Notes: a model not told the origin generated them from the sequence alone. DNA of 64,000 nucleotides from Mycobacterium rhizamassiliense (GCF_900157375.1 NZ_LT721901.1:3644315-3708314), one strand, 5' to 3'; counted from the stretch's first letter, positions 1-8,593 are shown. Numbers and translations: made by a program.

Positions 1-492
1 GCCCAATTCCTCGGGCGTCAGGGCGTACCCTACGCCGCTGCGCGTCCAGAACGCCGTCCCGTCGTAGCCGCCGATGTCGCGCTCGGCGCCCTTGTCGCCG
101 TAGGCGCTACCGCGCGCATAGATGATGTTGGGGTTCACCGCGCGAATGTGCTCGACGTCGATCTTGTTCTTCTGCCTGACCGACGGCATGTAGTTGGTGA
201 GGAACACATCGGCGGTCTTGGCCAGTTCGTAGATCACTTCCTGGCCACCCGGCGTCGAAATATCGACGCCGACACTGCGCTTGCCCCGGTTGGGATGCTC
301 CATCAGCGGGTGCCGGTTCGGGTCGACCTGGATGCCGCCCATGTTGAGGAAACCGCGCTGGGTGTCGCCGCGGACCGGGTGCTCGATTTTGAGGACGTCG
401 GCACCCCAGTCGGCGAGGATGGCTCCCGCCGCCGGAACGAACGTGAACTGCGCGACCTCGAGGACCCGGAAGCCCTGCATTACCTTGACCAT
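1..492 (-). CDS. CaiB/BaiF family CoA transferase, N-terminal part (cut by window edge)
   Basis: Only the first 164 codons are present; the gene continues beyond base 1. The protein opens MVKVMQGFRVLEVAQF and shows family III CoA-transferase features: LADWGADVLKIEHP (residues 26-39), NRGKRSVGVDI (68-78) and ADVFLTNYMPS (94-104). Family members move CoA between carboxylic acids in the cytosol. The ATG at 492 lies 10 bp after the stop of the P450 gene on the same strand, so the two are probably co-transcribed. This suggests that an oxidised acid is activated by CoA transfer. The substrate is unknown. Confidence 0.9.
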   Translation of the reverse strand, partial: MVKVMQGFRVLEVAQFTFVPAAGAILADWGADVLKIEHPVRGDTQRGFLNMGGIQVDPNRHPLMEHPNRGKRSVGVDISTPGGQEVIYELAKTADVFLTNYMPSVRQKNKIDVEHIRAVNPNIIYARGSAYGDKGAERDIGGYDGTAFWTRSGVGYALTPEELG

Positions 493-502
493 TTTCGGGA
501 CC

Positions 503-1714
503 CTACTTGGCGTCGAAGGTGACCGGTAGGGCGGTCGGCGAACGGAAGGGCTGCCCGTGGATGTGCGGGTCGTCGTCGGTCAGCAGGTTGAAGTTGGTCA
601 ACCGGCCGAGCAGGCAGCCGATCGCGACGCGGGTCTCCAGCCGGGCCAGGTGCAAGCCCAGGCAGGTGTGTTCACCCGCGGCGAAGGAGATGTGCGGTGT
701 GGCCTTGCGGAAGATGTCGAACTCCTCGGATCGCTCCCAACGCTGCTCATCGCGGTTCGCCGAACCGATGCACACCCCGACCACGGCGCGCGCCGGGATC
801 GTAATCCCTTCCAGTTCAACCTCTTCGGTGGTGAACCGTTGCACGGTGGTCAGCGGTGTCTCGAAGCGCAGACCCTCCTCGATCGCCTTGGGGATCAGCT
901 CCGGGTCCGCCTGCACCGCGGCGAATTGGTCGGGATGCGTGAGCAACAGGTGCAGCAGGTTTCCCGAGGACCGGTAGGTGGTCTCCAGCCCGGCGGGCAG
1001 CAGCAGACGCAGGAACGAATAGATGGCTTCGTCGCTGAGCTTTTCGCCGTCGATCTCGGCGGAGACCAGGTCGCCGATGATGTCCTCGGTGGGCTTGGAT
1101 CTGCGCTTGTCGATCTGCTCCTGGAAGTAATCCTTGAGGGCCGCCGACGCCTCGAAGGCCCGCTCATAGTTGACGTGGTAGCTGATCAACTGCACGGCCC
1201 GCTTGCGGAACATCGGGACGTCATCGTCCGGCAGCCCCAGCAGCCGGGCGATCACGCGGGTGGGGAACTCGAAGGTGAAATTCCGGACCAGGTCGGCTTC
1301 GCCCTTGTCGATGAATTCGTCGATCAGCTCGTTGCAGATCGGCCGCACGATCTCCGGTTCCCACTTGGCCAGCGCCTTGGACTTGAACGCCGCCGACACC
1401 AGGTTGCGATGCTCGCGGTGCGTCTTGCCCTCCATCGCGAGAATGGTCGGACCCATGAACAGGCCGATCGTCTTGTCGTAGGGCGCCGAGCTGAAGATCC
1501 GGCCGTCACGAAAGACCGTGTTCACCGCGTTGAACGACACCGCGGAGTACTCACGTTTCGGCATCAGCGACTCGGGGGTCTTGGAATAGTCCATGACGGT
1601 GCCGTGAAAGACGCCGGACGACTCCCGGCGCTTGCGGGCGAAGTAGGGGTAGGGGTCGCGCTGGTCGACGGTTTGGTCGCCGGTTCCGGCGGCCTCGTGA
1701 ACGTGGGTCGTCAC
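503..1714 (-). CDS. Cytochrome P450
   Basis: A 403-residue soluble bacterial P450, normal length for the family. It has the I-helix oxygen-binding stretch PAGLETTYRSSG, the K-helix ExxR as EEGLRFETP, and the haem loop FAAGEHTCLG with proximal Cys351. The GTG at 1714 is preferred because a GGAG sits 5-6 bases upstream. The gene heads a leftward unit with the CoA transferase and is divergent from an aldehyde dehydrogenase across a near-perfect palindrome. It closely resembles the second P450 at 25786-27000: both carry a YDK(S/T)IGL(V/F)MG-like segment and the AGLETTYRSSGNLL helix. Electrons must come from a ferredoxin encoded elsewhere. The substrate is unknown. Confidence 0.95.
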   Translation of the reverse strand: MTTHVHEAAGTGDQTVDQRDPYPYFARKRRESSGVFHGTVMDYSKTPESLMPKREYSAVSFNAVNTVFRDGRIFSSAPYDKTIGLFMGPTILAMEGKTHREHRNLVSAAFKSKALAKWEPEIVRPICNELIDEFIDKGEADLVRNFTFEFPTRVIARLLGLPDDDVPMFRKRAVQLISYHVNYERAFEASAALKDYFQEQIDKRRSKPTEDIIGDLVSAEIDGEKLSDEAIYSFLRLLLPAGLETTYRSSGNLLHLLLTHPDQFAAVQADPELIPKAIEEGLRFETPLTTVQRFTTEEVELEGITIPARAVVGVCIGSANRDEQRWERSEEFDIFRKATPHISFAAGEHTCLGLHLARLETRVAIGCLLGRLTNFNLLTDDDPHIHGQPFRSPTALPVTFDAK

Positions 1715-1767
1715 CTGATCTCCGGGATCTCGATGTCAGCCCGAGCGGGCAGTCCTTTGCGTAGAAT

Positions 1768-1790
1768 CCTACTGTAATTATTACAGTAGG
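1768..1790. promoter_or_regulatory. Perfect palindrome, candidate operator between P450 and aldehyde dehydrogenase
   Basis: Two exact 11-bp arms (CCTACTGTAAT and its complement) flank a single T. The site lies in the 134-bp divergent promoter region, 54 bp from the P450 start and 59 bp from the aldehyde dehydrogenase start. Size and symmetry fit a TetR-type dimer site. Its TACT-N11-AGTA core recurs with identical spacing at 8575-8593. The cognate regulator is not identifiable here. Confidence 0.75.
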
Positions 1791-1848
1791 CAATATCGGC
1801 AGGGTGTTAGTTCTATCCCTGCAGAACCGCGGTCGCAAGAGGTGGGTC

Positions 1849-3357
1849 ATGAGCACAGTCGATGCACACGCTGACAACATCGCCGATCGGCAACGTGCCG
1901 CCATGGGCGCCACGCTGCAGCGGCAGCGACAAGCCTTTGTGCGGGACGGGCCGCCCGGTGTCGGCATCCGCCGCAACCGGATCGACCGACTGATGGCGCT
2001 GGTCCTGGACAACACCGACGCGTTCGTCGACGCGATGGCCGCCGATTTCGGCACCCGCTCCAAGGCCGCCACCTTGTTCACCGAGGTGATCGGCATGGTC
2101 TCGGTCATCGAGCACACGAGATCCCATGTCGCTCAATGGATGCGTGCCACCAAGCTGATGCGGGCGGCGCGCCTCGGCGGACTGCGCGCCGAAGTGCAGC
2201 CCTCCCCGCTCGGGGTGGTCGGAATCATCGGCCCGTGGAACTTTCCCCTCAATCTCGTGGTGCTGCCGGCGGCGACCGCCTTCGCGGCCGGTAACCGGGT
2301 GATGATCAAGATGTCGGAGGTCACCGCCAACACCGCCGAGCTGATGCGGGCGACGGCACCCAATTACTTCGATCAGACCGAGCTCGACGTCGTCACCGGC
2401 GGACCCGAGGTGGCGGCCGCCTTCTCGTCGCTGCCGTTCGACCACCTGTTTTTCACCGGTTCGCCGTCGGTCGGTGCCCAGGTGCAACGGGCCGCGGCGC
2501 AAAATCTGGTCCCGGTGACCCTCGAGCTGGGTGGCAAGAACCCCGTCGTCGTCGCACCGAACGCCGATGTCCGCCGATCGGCAACGCGGATCGCGCAGGG
2601 CCGCATGGTCAACGGCGGACAGGTCTGCGTGTGCCCCGACTACGTCTTCGTTCCGGAGGATCGGCTCGAGGCGTTTGTCGACACCGCGCGGGACACGTTG
2701 CGCGGCATGTTCGGCAGCATCATTTCCAACGACGACTACTGCTCGTCGGTCAACCGAGCCAATTTCGACCGCGTCGTCGGTCTGGTCGACGACGCGCGGG
2801 CCAACGGCGCCAGCGTGGAAACCGTTGCACCGGAAGGGGAGCTGCTGCCGGACCCGGGCACCCGCAAGATCGCGCCCACCATCGTCCGCGATATCGACGA
2901 CACCATGAAGATCGCGAACGAGGAGGTCTTCGGCCCTGTCCTCGTCGTGAAGGGATATGCCCAACTGGGCGAGGCCATCGACTACATCAATCAACGGCCG
3001 GCGCCGCTGGTGGCCTACTGGTACGGGCCAGACGATGCCGACTTCCGCGCCTTCGTGCGCAATACCCGCAGCGGCGGCGTGGCCCGCAACGACTTTGCCG
3101 CACAGATGATTCCGTCGGCGGCGCCGTTCGGCGGGGTGGGCCGCAGCGGGATGGGGGCCTACCACGGCAAGGCCGGCTTCGACACGTTCAGCCATCACCG
3201 GACGGTGGTGGGCAGCGACCTGCCGTTCAGCGTCACCGGAAGCGCGGCGCCGCCGTTCGGCAAGCCGATGCTGATGTATGCCGACGTCATGATGCGAATA
3301 ACGAAGGCCCGCAACCGCCGTCGGCTCAGCGCGAGTCGGCCAGTTTCCCGGCCCTAG
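1849..3357 (+). CDS. Aldehyde dehydrogenase (coniferyl-aldehyde dehydrogenase-like)
   Basis: A 502-residue NAD(P)-dependent aldehyde dehydrogenase that oxidises an aldehyde to its acid. It contains the Rossmann segment GIIGPWNFPLNL, the general-base motif VTLELGGKNPVVV and the nucleophile motif NGGQVCVCPDY. The CxxPDY form around the cysteine is typical of the coniferyl aldehyde branch. The ATG at 1849 is chosen because an AAGAGG ribosome site precedes it; an in-frame GTG at 1804 lacks one. The 3' end overlaps the convergent SDR gene by 32 bp. It is divergent from the P450, so hydroxylation and aldehyde oxidation may serve one pathway. Confidence 0.93.
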   Translation: MSTVDAHADNIADRQRAAMGATLQRQRQAFVRDGPPGVGIRRNRIDRLMALVLDNTDAFVDAMAADFGTRSKAATLFTEVIGMVSVIEHTRSHVAQWMRATKLMRAARLGGLRAEVQPSPLGVVGIIGPWNFPLNLVVLPAATAFAAGNRVMIKMSEVTANTAELMRATAPNYFDQTELDVVTGGPEVAAAFSSLPFDHLFFTGSPSVGAQVQRAAAQNLVPVTLELGGKNPVVVAPNADVRRSATRIAQGRMVNGGQVCVCPDYVFVPEDRLEAFVDTARDTLRGMFGSIISNDDYCSSVNRANFDRVVGLVDDARANGASVETVAPEGELLPDPGTRKIAPTIVRDIDDTMKIANEEVFGPVLVVKGYAQLGEAIDYINQRPAPLVAYWYGPDDADFRAFVRNTRSGGVARNDFAAQMIPSAAPFGGVGRSGMGAYHGKAGFDTFSHHRTVVGSDLPFSVTGSAAPPFGKPMLMYADVMMRITKARNRRRLSASRPVSRP

Positions 3358-4150
3358 CCAGCAGCCCCGAGTATCCCGCGCCAAGCAGGCGCGGCATCGC
3401 CGCCATCACGCGGCCGTCGGCCCCGATGAGGATCCGGGCGCGGTTCTTGTCGGCCCCGCGCAGAATGAGCCGGGCCGCCTTGGTGGCGGACGTCAGCGCC
3501 GCGCGGTCGAACATTTTGGTCGCCATCTCGGGATCCTCGCCGTCCGCCGTGCGCATATTCGCCCCGAAGTTGGTTTTCACCACCCCCGGGTGCACGCAGT
3601 GCACGGTCACCGGGCGGCTCTCCATGATCATCTCCTGACGCAGCGCCTCGGTGAGGCCGCGCACCGCGAACTTCGACATGCTGTAGGCGCCCTGATACGG
3701 AACCGCGATCAGCCCGAAGGCGCTGGACAGGTTGACCAATCGTGACGGCCGGCGCGGCGAGCCGGCCTCGATCAACTGCGGCAGGAAGGCCTTGGTCCCG
3801 TTGAGCACCCCGCCGATGTTGATCCCGATCAGCCAGTCGAGGTCTTTCCAGGACATGTCGGCCACACCGGCGAACAGGTCCACCCCGGCATTGTTGAACA
3901 GCATTGAGGCCGGACCGAGTTCGCCGCGCACCTGGTCGGCGTGTGCGAGCACCGCGGCCCGATCGGTGACGTCGAGCGCATACGTGGACACCCGGCCGGC
4001 CGGGCAGGCCTCCCGGGTTTCGGCCAGGCCCCTGGCGTCGATATCGGAGGCGGCCACGTGTGCCCCGTCGCGCGCGAGCGCGAGGGTCAGCGCCCGGCCG
4101 ATGCCCGACCCGGCCCCGGTGACGACGGCAACGTGCCCTTGGTATTTCAT
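3326..4150 (-). CDS. Short-chain dehydrogenase/reductase (SDR)
   Basis: A 274-residue classical SDR. The N-terminus carries the nucleotide-binding motif TGAGSGIG (about residues 11-18) after MKYQGHVAVV. The NNAG motif (FNNAGV) and the catalytic YxxxK (GAYSMSKFAVRG) are intact. It should interconvert an alcohol and a ketone with NAD(P). The ATG at 4150 overlaps the stop of the upstream SRPBCC gene by four bases (ATGA), so translation is probably coupled. It is the last gene of a leftward operon that begins with the Rieske oxygenase at 8546. The substrate is not inferable. Confidence 0.93.
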   Translation of the reverse strand: MKYQGHVAVVTGAGSGIGRALTLALARDGAHVAASDIDARGLAETREACPAGRVSTYALDVTDRAAVLAHADQVRGELGPASMLFNNAGVDLFAGVADMSWKDLDWLIGINIGGVLNGTKAFLPQLIEAGSPRRPSRLVNLSSAFGLIAVPYQGAYSMSKFAVRGLTEALRQEMIMESRPVTVHCVHPGVVKTNFGANMRTADGEDPEMATKMFDRAALTSATKAARLILRGADKNRARILIGADGRVMAAMPRLLGAGYSGLLARAGKLADSR

Positions 4151-4617
4151 GCCTGCACTCCTGCTTCGACGATCCCCCGGATGCGGTCCACGGAAAGCGC
4201 AATGTTGCGCTGTAGGTCCGTGCGGCGGTCCCACACGAACAGGAAGAGCCTCTCGAAGGCCAGGGCGCCGAGCGGCAGTGGGACGCACATCTGACACGTC
4301 TCGGTAAGCCGGGTCATGCCGCCGACGGGTTCGATGTCCCACGTCCACCGCGTCCAGTCGCCACCCATGGCCTGCACGACGAAGGCGAACCGGCGTCCGG
4401 GCTCGGCCTCGACGACGCGCGCGGTGGTTCGCCACCTGCCCAGCCGGCGGCGGTTCCACGCCCGAAACCGATCGGGCGCAAGCCATTCGACGCGGGCCGT
4501 CTCAGGGCTCCACTGCGGGATTCGGGTGACGTCAGAGACCAGGGCGTAGATCTCGTCGGGCGAGGCTCGCACCTCGGTCGACGCGCTCACGGTCTCGTCC
4601 TTCTGCAGCAACGCCAT
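4147..4617 (-). CDS. SRPBCC (START/PYR-like) family protein
   Basis: A 156-residue protein of the polyketide cyclase / SRPBCC fold. Support is the N-terminal pattern ASTEVRASPDEIYALVSDV followed by IPQWSPE and a C-terminal long helix. These proteins form a deep hydrophobic cavity that binds or processes lipids and ring compounds. The ATG at 4617 is preferred over the GTG at 4623 because GGGAG lies 5-6 bases before it. It overlaps the downstream SDR by four bases and starts 15 bp after the FadD gene stop. Its role in the operon, carrier or cyclase, is open. Confidence 0.85.
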   Translation of the reverse strand: MALLQKDETVSASTEVRASPDEIYALVSDVTRIPQWSPETARVEWLAPDRFRAWNRRRLGRWRTTARVVEAEPGRRFAFVVQAMGGDWTRWTWDIEPVGGMTRLTETCQMCVPLPLGALAFERLFLFVWDRRTDLQRNIALSVDRIRGIVEAGVQA

Positions 4618-4631
4618 TGTCACTCCCAGGT

Positions 4632-6287
4632 TTAGCCATTCTCCGCCTGCTCACGCGCCCACCGGTAATCGGCCTTGCCCGACGGGCTGCGCTCGATGAC
4701 CGGACGGAATACCACCGCTTTGGGAAGCTTGTAGCGCGCCAACGAGTTTGACGCGTGGGCCACCAGTTCGTCGGCGTCGGCAGCCGCCCCCTCGGCCAGC
4801 GCGACCACCGCGACCACTTCCTGGCCCCAGCGCTCGCTCGGCCGGCCCGCGACCACCACGTCGGCCACGGCCGGGTGCGAGGCGATCGCGGTCTCCACCT
4901 CTTCGACGAAGATCTTCTCGCCGCCGGAGTTGATGGTCACCGAGTCGCGGCCCAGCAATTCGATGTGGCCGCCCTCGTGGTGCCGCGCTCGGTCGCCGGG
5001 TACCGCGTAGCGCACCCCGTCGATGACCGGAAAGGTCTTGGCCGTCTTGGCGGCGTCGCCCTTGTAGCCCAGCGGAATGTAACCCCGTTGCGCCAGCCAG
5101 CCGTTGCCCTCGTGGCCCGGTTGGAGCAGCGTGGCCAAATCCTCTGCTACCACGAAGGAGTCGGGCCCGGCGTTGAAGGTGCCGGTCGACACGGCACCCG
5201 ACGTCGACAGGTGATGCATCTGCGCGCCGGTCTCCGAGGACCCGACACCGTCGACCACGATCGCGCTCGGCAGCACCTCGATCAGCCGTTGCTTGACGAA
5301 CGGGGTCAGCAACGCGCCACCGTTGGCCACGACGGCCAACGACGACACGTCGGCGATGCCCTTCTCGATGGCGGCGACCAGGGGACGCGCCATCGCATCG
5401 CCGACCACGGTCACCACCGAAACCTTCTCGCGTTCGATGGTGCGCACGACGTCATCGGCGTCCAAGTGGTCGATGACGGTGGGGAAGACCACGGATTGTC
5501 CCGTCGTGATCGCCGTCATCACGCTCCACTGGGCCGCGCCATGGATCAGCGGCGGCAGGACCATCAACTTGGTGCCGGGCCCCGGCGCCAACGCGGCCAC
5601 GATTTCGTCGATGGAGCCGAAGGGCTCACCGGTCATCAGATTGCGCCCGCCGAACGACGTCATGAAGATGTCGTGCTGGCGCCACAGCACGCCCTTGGGC
5701 ATGCCCGTGGTGCCACCCGTGTACAGGACGTACAAGTCGTCGGGTGAATGCTGCAGTTCCGGCTGCGCCAGCCGTGCGCCCTGCGCGATGGCGTCCTCGT
5801 AATCGGTTGCACCGTAGAGTAATTCGTTGCCGGAATCGTCGGCGATCTGGATCAGTACGCGCAGCTGGGGAAGCTCGGGCAGCACTTCGGCCACTCGAGG
5901 GGCGAACGCGGCGTGGTAGAGCAGGGCGGTCGCGCCGGAATCCTTGAGCAGGTAGGCGAGCTCGCTCTTGACGTAGCGGAAGTTGACGTTGAACGGGGCG
6001 ACGCGCGCTCCGAAAGCGCCGAGCAGCGCCTCGACGAACTCGTTTCCGTTGTAGGCATACAGGCCGAGCAGGTCCTGGCCCGCCTCGTGGCCGCCGAGGG
6101 TAGAGCGCTCGGTGTGGCAGCCCAGCCCGCGGGAGTGCAGGTATGCGGCGAGATGGTTCGCCCGCTCGACCGCCTGCGCGTAGGTGTATCGCTGTTCGCC
6201 CTGGATCAGTAGCTCGCGGTCTCCGATTGCGCCCGCGACGGCCTTCGCGACGGCCGGAACCGTGAATTGTGTTGCGTTCTTTGACAT
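4632..6287 (-). CDS. Acyl-CoA synthetase, FadD19-like
   Basis: A 551-residue ANL-superfamily ligase that activates a carboxylic acid with ATP and CoA. It has the P-loop YTGGTTGMPKG, the A5 motif GSSETG, SGGEKIFVEEVE, and the C-terminal catalytic lysine in SPSGKADYRW. By memory of the family it resembles mycobacterial FadD19 types linked to branched sterol side chains: compare NVNFRYV, TGDAMARPL-like VGDAMARPL, and GKxDYRW. A stretch at about residues 55-70 (GLGCHTERSTLGGHEAGQ) is an unusual insertion. It sits between the thioesterase and SRPBCC genes in one leftward operon. Confidence 0.93.
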   Translation of the reverse strand: MSKNATQFTVPAVAKAVAGAIGDRELLIQGEQRYTYAQAVERANHLAAYLHSRGLGCHTERSTLGGHEAGQDLLGLYAYNGNEFVEALLGAFGARVAPFNVNFRYVKSELAYLLKDSGATALLYHAAFAPRVAEVLPELPQLRVLIQIADDSGNELLYGATDYEDAIAQGARLAQPELQHSPDDLYVLYTGGTTGMPKGVLWRQHDIFMTSFGGRNLMTGEPFGSIDEIVAALAPGPGTKLMVLPPLIHGAAQWSVMTAITTGQSVVFPTVIDHLDADDVVRTIEREKVSVVTVVGDAMARPLVAAIEKGIADVSSLAVVANGGALLTPFVKQRLIEVLPSAIVVDGVGSSETGAQMHHLSTSGAVSTGTFNAGPDSFVVAEDLATLLQPGHEGNGWLAQRGYIPLGYKGDAAKTAKTFPVIDGVRYAVPGDRARHHEGGHIELLGRDSVTINSGGEKIFVEEVETAIASHPAVADVVVAGRPSERWGQEVVAVVALAEGAAADADELVAHASNSLARYKLPKAVVFRPVIERSPSGKADYRWAREQAENG

Positions 6288-6295
6288 CGTCCCTC

Positions 6296-6916
6296 TTACG
6301 GCTGGTGCGGGAGCAAACGGACCATCAGGCCGTTGGCTTCGCTGAGCAGGCTTCCATCGGCAGATGTCATAGTAGCGTCAATGAAAACCTTCCTGCCGTC
6401 GACGCGAGAGATGCGGCCCTGGGCCGTCAGCGGCTCGTCGATCGGGGTGATCTTGCGGTAGTCGACATGCAGGTAGGCCGTGCGGGTCGGGCGGATGTCC
6501 GCGGTGGACACCACCATCCCGAGCAGCCAGTCGTAGAACAGCGGGATCATGCCGCCGTGCACGGCCCGGTTCCCGCCGATATGCGCCGTGGTGAAATGAC
6601 CGGCCATCGTGACGCCGTCGGGACCGGAATCGGTCACCAGCCAGGGCGGCATCAGGGGATGGGCCAACCCCGGCAGGGTCAGCACCCGGCCGGCCACGGC
6701 CTCGGTCTCGGGGACCTGGTGGCCGTCCAGCAGCGCGCAGGCGTTCTCGAGGTGCTCCGTGGCGGCGGCCCACAGGGCGGGGTCCGGCTTGCTGGACACG
6801 GTGAGGTCCTGCAGGCGGCGCAGCGCTGCGACGAACGGGCCCAGTTCGTCGGGGGCGTCCTCGACCGGCCTGACGTCGGGAAATCCGCCGCGCACCTCCG
6901 GTGCCGTTTCGGTCAT
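6296..6916 (-). CDS. Hotdog-fold (PaaI-type) thioesterase
   Basis: A 206-residue protein whose C-terminal half is a PaaI-like hotdog domain. It includes the conserved HGG in NRAVHGGMIPLFYDW followed by HVDYRKITP. It should hydrolyse an acyl- or aryl-CoA thioester. The N-terminal roughly 90 residues form a helical extension seen in larger mycobacterial members. The ATG at 6916 overlaps the upstream isochorismatase-like stop by four bases. It is directly upstream of the acyl-CoA synthetase, so the operon encodes both CoA loading and unloading. Confidence 0.88.
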   Translation of the reverse strand: MTETAPEVRGGFPDVRPVEDAPDELGPFVAALRRLQDLTVSSKPDPALWAAATEHLENACALLDGHQVPETEAVAGRVLTLPGLAHPLMPPWLVTDSGPDGVTMAGHFTTAHIGGNRAVHGGMIPLFYDWLLGMVVSTADIRPTRTAYLHVDYRKITPIDEPLTAQGRISRVDGRKVFIDATMTSADGSLLSEANGLMVRLLPHQP

Positions 6917-7542
6917 CGCGGTCCTTCGGCCCATGCCTGGAGCAGGTCGTCGGTACTGGTGACGGTGGATAGCAGCGACAGCGTGTTGGCGATCATCGCT
7001 GCACCATATTCGGCGGGAATGCCGGCCACCGCGTCGCGGGGGAGGATCACCCGGTAGGCGGCGTTGACTGCGTCCATGACGAGGTTGGGGATGGCGATGT
7101 TCAGCGAGACGCCGACCACGACAATGGTCGACACCCCGAGGTTGCGCAGCACCGCGTCCAGGTCGGTGCCGCCCATCGGACCCACGCCGTGCCAGCGGCG
7201 CAGCACCAAATCCGTTGGCTCCGGCCCTAATTCGGGCAGCAGCTCGGCGCCCGGCGTGCCGGGCGTGATGTCCACCCGATTGCCGCCGCCCATCGCGAAG
7301 ATCTTCGCGTTGTGGTTGGAGCCCAACCCGTCGGGCCGCCGCTGCACCAGGCAGTGCACCACGCGCACCCCGGCCGCTCGCGCCGCGGGCAGCAACCGTG
7401 CGATGTTGGGCAGCGCCTCGCGGCGCGCCTCGTCGGCGAGCATCGCCAGCCCGGCGTCGGGACCCATCACCGCGCCCTGACACTCCTGGGTGACGATCGC
7501 GGTGTGCTCGGGTGCGGCCAACCCCGCCAGCCCCGCCGTCAT
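6913..7542 (-). CDS. Isochorismatase-like cysteine hydrolase family protein, altered catalytic triad
   Basis: A 209-residue protein of the isochorismatase/nicotinamidase fold. Aligned with the family's Asp-Lys-Cys triad, the Asp position is Glu20 (IVTQECQG), the Lys position is Arg115 or Arg116 (LVLRRWHG), and the nucleophile position is Ala150 (GVSLNIAIPN instead of GVATxxCV). Cysteine-hydrolase chemistry is therefore unlikely. A binding, structural or different catalytic role is more plausible. The ATG at 7542 overlaps the Rieske stop by four bases, and the stop overlaps the thioesterase start, so it is embedded in the operon. Confidence 0.85.
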   Translation of the reverse strand: MTAGLAGLAAPEHTAIVTQECQGAVMGPDAGLAMLADEARREALPNIARLLPAARAAGVRVVHCLVQRRPDGLGSNHNAKIFAMGGGNRVDITPGTPGAELLPELGPEPTDLVLRRWHGVGPMGGTDLDAVLRNLGVSTIVVVGVSLNIAIPNLVMDAVNAAYRVILPRDAVAGIPAEYGAAMIANTLSLLSTVTSTDDLLQAWAEGPR

Positions 7543-8546
7543 GCTGGGGCGCCCACGGGCTCTGCGTCGTAGAACTGCGCCGCCCATTTCCGCAGTGCCA
7601 TATAGCCTTTCGCGTCCACCTTGGACAGCGCCGGACGTTCCACATACTTCTGGTAGCGCCAGATCTGCAGATCGTCGAAAACGGTGGACAGGAACTGGTT
7701 TTCGATCAGGTCGCGCAGCTTGCCCTCCGGCACGGCGGCGTCATCGCCCGGGACTCGCGGCCACCAGATCGAATAGAACAGGTCCGAGCACTCGTCGTCG
7801 ACCGGCGTGCAGGTGAAGATCAGCCGGTGATTCTGCGCGCCCTCGAACACGCTGATCGCCCCGCCGAGGCCGAACAGGTGGCTGTGGAACCGCAACGCGA
7901 GGTCGTCGGGGTTGTCGCTGCGCGCGTCCGGCCAGCCGGCGATGAACTGCCACTCCTGGTCGACGATCTTCCAATCCAAGACCCGCGGCGTCACGGTGGC
8001 GTGGTGGACGTACTCGAAATGCGCGCTGTCGGGCGCGTTCTCCGCCACGATCTGCGGATGCACCGGTTCGCGCTCCGCGCGCCGGGAGAACTCCGGGTAG
8101 GCCCGGTAGTAGGCGGCCGGATCCGTTTCGAATTGCGGGAACTTGTGAAAGATGTCCGGCATCTCCCACTGCGGCTCGAGGCCGTCGGGGTGGTGCCAGA
8201 CGAACACGCAGTCGTACTGCTCGGCGACGGGATAGACCCGCAGCCGTAGCGCGCGGTTGGGCTTGTCGGGCTGATACGGGATGTAGCGGTTGGTGCCGTC
8301 CGGGCCCCAGCGCCACCCGTGGAACGGGCACTCGACGCAGTCGCCGAGTACCTTGCCGCCGTGGCCGATGTGCGCGCCGAGGTGTTTGCAGTGCGCCTCG
8401 AGCACGTGCAGCTCGCCGGACTCGTCGCGGTAGGCGACGAGATCCTCGCCGAAGTAGTGCAGCGGCCGGACCTCGCCGACGGGGAATTCCGGCGACCATC
8501 CGACCATGAACCACCCGGTGACTTTCCAGGTGAATGGGACCTTCAC
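7539..8546 (-). CDS. Rieske non-haem iron oxygenase (KshA-like)
   Basis: A 335-residue oxygenase component. The Rieske cluster ligands are Cys53-x-His55 (AHCKHLGAH) and Cys73-x2-His76 (ECPFHGW). The mononuclear iron region is visible as ENAPDSAHFEYVHH. Length and arrangement match the KshA group of ketosteroid 9alpha-hydroxylase-type oxygenases, which act on polycyclic substrates with a KshB-like reductase. No reductase is seen in this window. The GTG at 8546 follows GGGAG by 8 bases. It heads a six-gene leftward operon and is divergent from the SnoaL/BVMO operon across a TACT-N11-AGTA dyad. Confidence 0.92.
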   Translation of the reverse strand: MKVPFTWKVTGWFMVGWSPEFPVGEVRPLHYFGEDLVAYRDESGELHVLEAHCKHLGAHIGHGGKVLGDCVECPFHGWRWGPDGTNRYIPYQPDKPNRALRLRVYPVAEQYDCVFVWHHPDGLEPQWEMPDIFHKFPQFETDPAAYYRAYPEFSRRAEREPVHPQIVAENAPDSAHFEYVHHATVTPRVLDWKIVDQEWQFIAGWPDARSDNPDDLALRFHSHLFGLGGAISVFEGAQNHRLIFTCTPVDDECSDLFYSIWWPRVPGDDAAVPEGKLRDLIENQFLSTVFDDLQIWRYQKYVERPALSKVDAKGYMALRKWAAQFYDAEPVGAPA

Positions 8547-8574
8547 GGCTGCGCTCCCGTAGTAGTTTGGCTGA

Positions 8575-8593
8575 TACTAAGTCCGTTACAGTA
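8575..8593. promoter_or_regulatory. TACT-N11-AGTA dyad at divergent promoter
   Basis: TACT at 8575-8578 and AGTA at 8590-8593 are separated by 11 bases, the same geometry as the perfect palindrome at 1768-1790. The right half (TTACAGTAT) matches that site; the left half (TACTAAGTC) is degenerate. It lies between the Rieske operon (-) and the SnoaL gene (+), so one regulator could control both directions. Confidence 0.5.

Noticed and set aside
557..1777. Long plus-strand open frame opposite the first P450
   Set aside because: It mirrors the real P450 codon pattern on the other strand, is rich in Arg/Gln/Gly without domain motifs, and has no ribosome site. GC-rich third positions produce such frames.
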